NCBI GenBank assembly: GCA_037157565.1
Contig: JAZHRO010000003.1
Location: 45,831,001 to 45,895,000 of the forward strand
Length of the DNA: 64,000 nucleotides
Reading direction: 5' to 3'
Source: Thalassia testudinum
Lineage: Eukaryota; Streptophyta; Magnoliopsida; Alismatales; Hydrocharitaceae
Shown: positions 58,536-64,000 of the stretch, piece after piece
How positions within the stretch are numbered: position 1 is the first letter of the stretch
How the letters are laid out: each line of letters starts with the position of its first letter
Program-made: the position numbers and the translations under genes
The notes under the pieces: model-generated
Told to the model about the DNA's origin: nothing
The model's input: the letters and a program-made list of their open reading frames with translations, nothing else
Database searches by the model: none

Positions 58536-60061
58536 TGTTAGCGAAAATACGTGATTTGTTAATTAGGATTTTGGAAATCGTTGTAATACGTAAATCTATT
58601 TCACTTTTAAAATTTGTAACCTAGATAGGGGAGTATCTAGGGTCGTTCAAGGAGGCCAAATTGTTTGCTAAATCAAATCTCTTGCTTTAAATGGAACTCA
58701 ACTTTCTTTTTGGTGTTTTTAAATATATATAATTTTTATGGATCTTTGAAATAACGGCAATACGAATTTTGTTGAGAGCAGGAAACAACTAACACCTAAT
58801 CCACTATGCTACTACTAAGGTGAGAAGTAGAACCTCTCCCCAAGCTCATCCTAGCCAAGTGGAGGCCTAGAGTAATTAGGGAGAGGGAGTGAAACAAATG
58901 CTAGGCAAAACTTGTAAAAAGCTATGCAACAAAAATTAAGAGAAGGTAACTTGATTTAATGAAAATTGTCTACACAAAACCTACAAAGGAATACTTTTAT
59001 TCTACTTGAAAATACAAGAAAAATAAAACACAAATCCTCTAGATAAAATGGAGAAGAAGGCTTCTTGCTCCAAGCCAAGTTGCTCCTTGACTTGAAAAGA
59101 CAAGTCCTCCTTCTTTGAGATGCTCCTCCAAATGATGTCCTCCAAGGTGGAAGCTACCACCTTCAATGATCTCCTTCAAGGGTGGGCGTGCACCACCCTT
59201 GCTCCTCCTTGCCTAGCTGTCCTCCTAGTGGGGGAGTGCTCCTCCTCCTTTGCATGGCACAACGGAGAAGAAAAAGGGGAAGAAGGAACCAAGGGGGCGG
59301 GTAGGGTGCCCCCTTAATCTTCTCTTCTTCTTCCTTGGCCATGGGTATGGTCATTGTAGGGTGGAATTATACTAAAGGGAGGATAAATGGGAATTATGTG
59401 GTGGTAGGGTAGGGTATTTATAGGATGGGAAGGGAGGTGGCTATGGTGTTTTTTGGAGGAAAATGAAGGGGTGCTTGGATATTTTTAGAGGAAAAAATAG
59501 GAGGGAAATGAAGGGGTGCCTTGGTTTTCCCTCCAAAAATACCTTCTAGAAGGTATTGATTTTGGAGGGAAAAAATGGAGGGTGGAGATGGGTTTTGATG
59601 GTGGATGTATGATGGTGATGGAAGGGATAGTTGGCACTAAAATAAAGTAGGAGTAGGTGGTCTTTTTGGTGGAGCTTAGGTAGTAGGGTAATAGGTTTTG
59701 GTGCCATAGAGGTGGACTAGCTAAGCTAAGCTAGCTTAGCTAGCTTAGCTAGTAGGGAGTAGGTTTGGAGGCAATTGGAGCTAGGGTTTTGAGGGAAAAG
59801 AGATGGAGGTAGTCATATTGAGCTACATTGGAGTTGGTGGCTGCTAAAGAGAGTTGCAAAGAGCTACCTTAACTAGCTTAGCTTACTAGTCCTTTGCTAG
59901 CTGCTAAGCCAAGATAAGATGAGCTGGCTTCTCCTAATGTGAGTTGAGGTGAGCTGGGTCTAATATTATCAGGGAGGACCTAGCTACCTAGAGTAGCTAA
60001 GGTAGCTTAGCTCAACTAAGTTGAGCTAAGTGGAGTCCCCAGGAGCTGGACTTGAGTTGAC
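58536..60061 (-). repeat. LTR C2 (type C), interrupted by element F
   Basis: Begins TGTTAGCGAAAATACG, homologous to C1 at 37485. No PBS lies to its left, so it is a 3' LTR or solo LTR. The AGCT-rich tract begins near 59715. Its remainder lies right of element F, outside the window. ORFs 59120-59317 and 59163-59354 are LTR sequence. Confidence 0.75.
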
Positions 60062-61770
60062 TGTTGAAGCTACGAGTTGCTACACTAACGTGTTTGGTTT
60101 TGAAAACCTGTCGTTGTAGTTTGAAAGCGAAGAACTCGTGTTCAACAAATAAAATTTATACCGGAATAGAAATCCCAGGTCGAACTCAGGAAGGCGGACG
60201 TTTGATTTCAAAAATACACATTTGTTTTATTTGTCATAAAGTAAATTAATTGATTAGAACTAACTATTTACAATAAATAGAATAGAGAGAGAGAATAAGC
60301 GAGAGAGAGAATATTACAAACAAACACCAAAAAGAGATGTAGAATAAACATGGAATTCATCAAAGATTGTTTGTTACACTAAACATTATGACTAGAAAGC
60401 AGAAAATGATTACACTAGAAAGTAGTAAATCTATTCTAGAAAGCAGTAAATCTACTCTAGAAAGCATTAAAAAGAATGGAGAGAGAAATATACTCCTCAA
60501 CGGTCAGTTGGAGGAAGAGTTGGACGGGACTACGCCTGGACGACGGGGAACGGAGCAGGATGAAGAAGGACGAAGTGAGAAGAATGGGAAAGAGGCAGCA
60601 CGTCGTCGTCGTCGCGGGATCCGCTTCCGAAAGGGGAATGAAAATTTGACTTTATCTCACGAAAAGCATCCCGGGTGTAGGACAAGCTTCTCTTGAGCTT
60701 TGGAGAGGGAGAGAAGAGAAAGAAGGGATCAGAATTTCGTGTGGAGGGGGTCTCCTTTTATAGCTGCAAGGAGTAAGGGTAATTTGGTCATTTTAATTTA
60801 AAAAACATTAAATTAGGGGTCTATAGTGATGGATAAAACCGTCACTAAAGCCCCATTGTGGGCGTAGTGGGGAGCCACCCGTGCAGCCGCTCGCCTCCTC
60901 GTGCGTAACGCGCGCTCCACGTTCAGCTGATCCTAGCCGTCCGATCGTGAGATCGAACAGCTTATCTCGTGCCTCCGCCCTCCTCCTCTGCACGCTCGCC
61001 CTCTTCTGATCTTGCGTGAGGCACGGGCGTGTGATGAGGCGTGAGCACAATTGTGCTCGCACGATCGCTCGATCGCAATCGAGCGGTCAATCACGCCCGC
61101 TCACCTGCTAGCCACGATTCGAATGCGCGCCTCGCCTTCTTGTGAGTGCATTCACCCGCTATGCTACAACGGCTCTTGTGTCGCGGAGATGAATTCAGGC
61201 GCGCGCATCCACAGCCGTTGGATGCGCATCCAACGGTGGAGAATCGTCGAAGAAGAGAGGGTGCGGTGGGTGTAGCAACCGATTGGGCAGCTGAGATGGC
61301 TCCACGTGGTGCCATCTTGGCCATCCATCTTCTGGATGATGTAGATGGTCCCACAGTTGTCGGATTGAGTTGATTTTCATGTCGTTAGGCTACGATCGTC
61401 GATCCAAATCCATCTGTGCGATCGGATTTGTCGTTTGAAGTGCAGATTCACACCATCTTTGCCCTTGATCTTCTAGGGTTCCCCGATCTCTATCTGATGC
61501 TACAGATGTTTGATTAGGGCGATCTTGGAGTCGTTGAACTCCAATTGTCGCCCTGATCACATCTGTACGGTTGGATCTTCGATCCAAGGCCCCGATAAAA
61601 TTTTTTCCCTGTCCATGAACATAAAAGGAGACAATTAACCTCCATTTTATTCAAACTAATATAAATGCAAGATGATGCATGTTATGCAATATTTATAATA
61701 TGCAATGCAATTCTATGCTTAAGAACATGCATAAATAGACATCTTATGCAATGTAAACATGTCTACATCA
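60062..61770 (-). repeat. 3' LTR of element F
   Basis: 1709 bp, TGATGTAGAC...GCTTCAACA on the minus strand. TATA box CTATAAAAGG (sense) at 60754-60763. A perfect 22-bp palindrome CCGTTGGAT-gcgc-ATCCAACGG lies at 61215-61236. ORFs within it are not supported. Confidence 0.88.
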
Positions 61771-61807
61771 CACCCCCATGCCTATCTTTTGCTAGTCCCT
61801 AGCAAAA
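61771..61807 (-). promoter_or_regulatory. 3' polypurine tract with adjacent hairpin, element F
   Basis: Sense strand: hairpin TTTTGCTA-gggac-TAGCAAAA (61787-61807), then GATAGGCATGGGGGTG, then the LTR. Confidence 0.85.
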
Positions 61808-62990
61808 ACTATATGCTATTTATAAAAGAATTAGGTTGGATTATTTGGGCTTGAATTATTTTCAATCATTAAGAAAATGTTTACTTAGGATCTAAACTTT
61901 CAAAGACACAACAGTGCCCGAGTATCTGCCAAAATGCAGACCGCCTCAAGCCCTCGCCTTATTCAAAGAAAATTTTCTTTTCCTCTTTTTCCGCTTTTCT
62001 AATTTTTTTTTGGATTTTCAAGTTTTAGGGTTTAAGAGTGGCTTTCTACATCCATTCAACTCACCCAAGATTTGATGAGAACCCTAAGTTCTAAGCATCT
62101 TATTGTGAATGTGATAGACTCATTGATCAGCAGTAAAAACGGACTTCGGATTTCTACGCCTCTAAGTGACCTTAAAAAGAGCATTCTACCTAAAAGTGTA
62201 TCTTTACAACCGGTAGCTTTCTCCCTAATTTTATTTTTACGGGGTCAACACAAGGGTGAATCCAATGTATATCTCCCCGATTTATTCTACTTCTCTCCTT
62301 CTTCCTAAGTGTTTTGGGAATTTTCAGTGCATTTATTGAGCTGGGTTCTGGACAACCGGTCGATGAGCTGTTACTACCGACAACTTGCCATCCATACTTG
62401 TGCGGCGAAGTGTGGCTTATTTAGTTTTTTTCTTTTCTCCTTTTTTTTTTCTTTTTGACTCTTTTTTTTTTAAGTAGGTGGATTCCGTGGTCTAAGATTT
62501 ACCTAAAGGCAGCAAAAAGAGAAAGGTCCAGTGACTGGCCTCTGGACAACCTACCTATGGGCTGTTACCCATGATAACTTGCCAGCCTTATCACCCTAGA
62601 AAGTTCATTAGCTACCCAATTTCCGTTAGAATCGCTGAACAACGAGTCAGTGACAACATAGTGTGTAGATGCTTAAAACTCAAAATTCCCTCAAATCAGA
62701 GGGTGGCTTGATAAGTCGTGTACTTATCACCTAAACTTATTTACTCCAATTAAATAGAATGCAGGTTGGTGAGGACTCGAAAAACAAATCAACATTTTAG
62801 TGGATACACGAGCTGATTAAATCCAAAGACCTGAAGGGTCTTTGTGTTCAGATCATAATGTAGTTTTTCTTAAGATTGAAAATTTTCTTAAACCCAAGTT
62901 CTCTTTCCTAATTCCAAAATTTTTTTAATATAAATAAAAGAAAATAAAATAAATCTACGGAGCTGACGAATAAATTCAGAGATGAAAATC
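61808..62990 (-). other. Non-coding region between the polypurine modules of element F
   Basis: Holds two related blocks of about 45 bp (62346-62389 and 62546-62589) sharing GGACAACC...GCTGTTAC...ACTTGCCA, plus T-rich low complexity. ORF 62072-62308 is unsupported. Confidence 0.7.
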
Positions 62991-63031
62991 CACCCCCCCA
63001 TGCCTATCTAATGCAATGTCCTCATTGTATT
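62991..63031 (-). promoter_or_regulatory. Internal hairpin + polypurine module, element F
   Basis: Sense strand: stem AATACAATG-agga-CATTGCATT (63010-63031, one mismatch), then AGATAGGCATGGGGGGGTG. It lies about 1.22 kb from the 3' LTR. Confidence 0.7.
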
Positions 63032-63129
63032 AAAAAGACATAAAACAGAGTGGAAGAGTAGAAAGCACTTGAATTGCGTAAATGTCAGGTCCACTATGAG
63101 ATAAAAATTAAAAAGAACTGTATATGTGC

Positions 63130-64000
63130 TGAATTTAGTGCCTTCAGCTAGGCACACTATACAAAGAAGAGAAATAAAGAATTCACAGGTGCAGATCAGA
63201 ATCAGAATAAACAGAAGAAACCTGACCTGCCAGCAGATGTCCATGGATGTGGACCAGATTGTGGTGTAGACCCATACCCCATAATCAATAATGTCTAAGG
63301 TTTTGGATAAAAATTACCCAAAACCTAAAATCAGTATGCAAGTGGGGTCAAGCCTGTGATTTATGAGGATGCAACCCAAGACCAAAATGTCGGGTTATAG
63401 AAAATTCAAGCTCGAAAGGATAATCAATGAATGTTTGCTTAGGTTGAACATCCTCAGAACAAATGTCATAAGGGTTTTGCTTTGATGGTTTCAGATGAAA
63501 TGGAACCCTAAGACACAGTCTTCTACTTCCTCCGGAGTTAACTTCCCAACTCCTATCCTCCTCAATCAGAATGTTAAATACCGGGACCTCTTGCATATTA
63601 ATCACCCTGTCTGAAATTTCCAAGTCTAAAAGATGTGGCTGAATCAGAATTGACTTGGGTCTAGTTATCTTTAAAACAAAATCATTGATAAGCTCAATGG
63701 GGTGTAACTGACAATCAGGGCATTTGATTGAATCCTCCAAAAAATGCAATTCTGGATCCGTAGTGTCATAAGATCAGTTTCCTCAGTTATTGGGCTATCA
63801 AATGATCTATCAGATTCCTCAGGCCCAATCGTCTCACAGAAATCATATTCTGTAAACTCGCATGAGGCCTCGCAAATTGAATCTTCACCATTAGAATCAA
63901 AGAAATCAAGATCCATATTAATGTATGCCCCAAAATCATCTGTCACTTTCTGATCCATGGAGACATACGTTTCCTCGTACCCTGGCTCAGGGATCTCGGG
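63130..64000 (-). pseudogene. 3' end of the acidic ORF of element F
   Basis: The minus-strand frame that includes MDQKVTDDFGAYINMDLDFF is open to the window edge and acidic. Near 63750 a frameshift passes to the frame 63348-63749 (FLEDSIKCPDCQLHPIEL). A further stretch ends near 63135 at the conserved block GCTGAAGGCACTAAATTCAG. No recognised domain. Position and composition match the acidic region of D, B+ and G. Confidence 0.6.

Larger units (their letters stand above)
60062..64000 (-). mobile_element. Element F: 3' part of an LTR retrotransposon (cut by window edge)
   Basis: 3' LTR (60062-61770), terminal and internal hairpin/polypurine modules and the 3' end of an acidic coding region. 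It belongs with A and D by its LTR inverted repeats. It was inserted into LTR C2 (left flank TTGAC). Its 5' part is outside the window. Confidence 0.85.

Overview
This window looks like repeat-dense nuclear heterochromatin of a flowering plant; I cannot name the species. There is no intact host gene, rRNA or tRNA gene, operon structure or CRISPR. Almost every base can be assigned to LTR retrotransposons or a CACTA DNA transposon. Several Gypsy elements have an 18-nt primer-binding site complementary to the 3' end of plant tRNA-Asp (TGGCGCCGTTGCCGGGGA type) and gag/pol proteins of the Athila type.

Nested layout, outermost first. (1) A Copia (SIRE-like) LTR remnant, 39855-40396, is cut by (2) an old minus-strand Athila-like element 'C': 5' LTR 37485-39854, PBS, gag, protease, and RT/RNase H/integrase down to about 27.4 kb, with a probable 3' LTR piece at 5301-6312. 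Element C is interrupted three times. A CACTA element lies at 6500-27359. A solo LTR 'E' (29884-33320, TSD TTAAC) sits inside the RT gene and itself holds a solo Copia LTR (30379-32110, TSD GGAGA). Element 'B1' sits in the 3' LTR and holds element 'A', which runs off the left edge. (3) The CACTA element was hit by minus-strand element 'D' (7059-21664), which carries two solo LTRs, C3 (12301-14085) and B2 (15780-18415). (4) Plus-strand element 'B+' starts at 40473 and holds the youngest insertion, minus-strand element 'G' (48558-58342, perfect TSD CCACG), then LTR C2 (from 58536), which is cut by element 'F' (60062 to the right edge).

Only element C carries pol. D and B+ encode gag and protease and then, where pol should be, an acidic Asp/Glu/Ser-rich ORF; F shows the same kind of acidic ORF at its 3' end. 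G has lost gag and protease as well and keeps a single uninterrupted ORF of about 540-557 codons. Its two LTRs differ by about 10 substitutions and one 3-bp indel in 2.7 kb (hand count), so G moved recently, presumably with proteins supplied by other elements.

The most unusual signals are non-coding. The B/G-type LTRs carry, besides an ordinary TATA box about 930-940 bp in, a plant snRNA-type promoter (USE, consensus RTCCCACATCG, with a TATA box 23-24 bp downstream, the RNA polymerase III spacing of plant U6 genes), followed at a fixed distance by a conserved hairpin. D, F and G each have two copies of a 'hairpin + polypurine tract' module about 1.2-1.5 kb apart, and the stems differ by paired changes. 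These are the best candidates for something undescribed.
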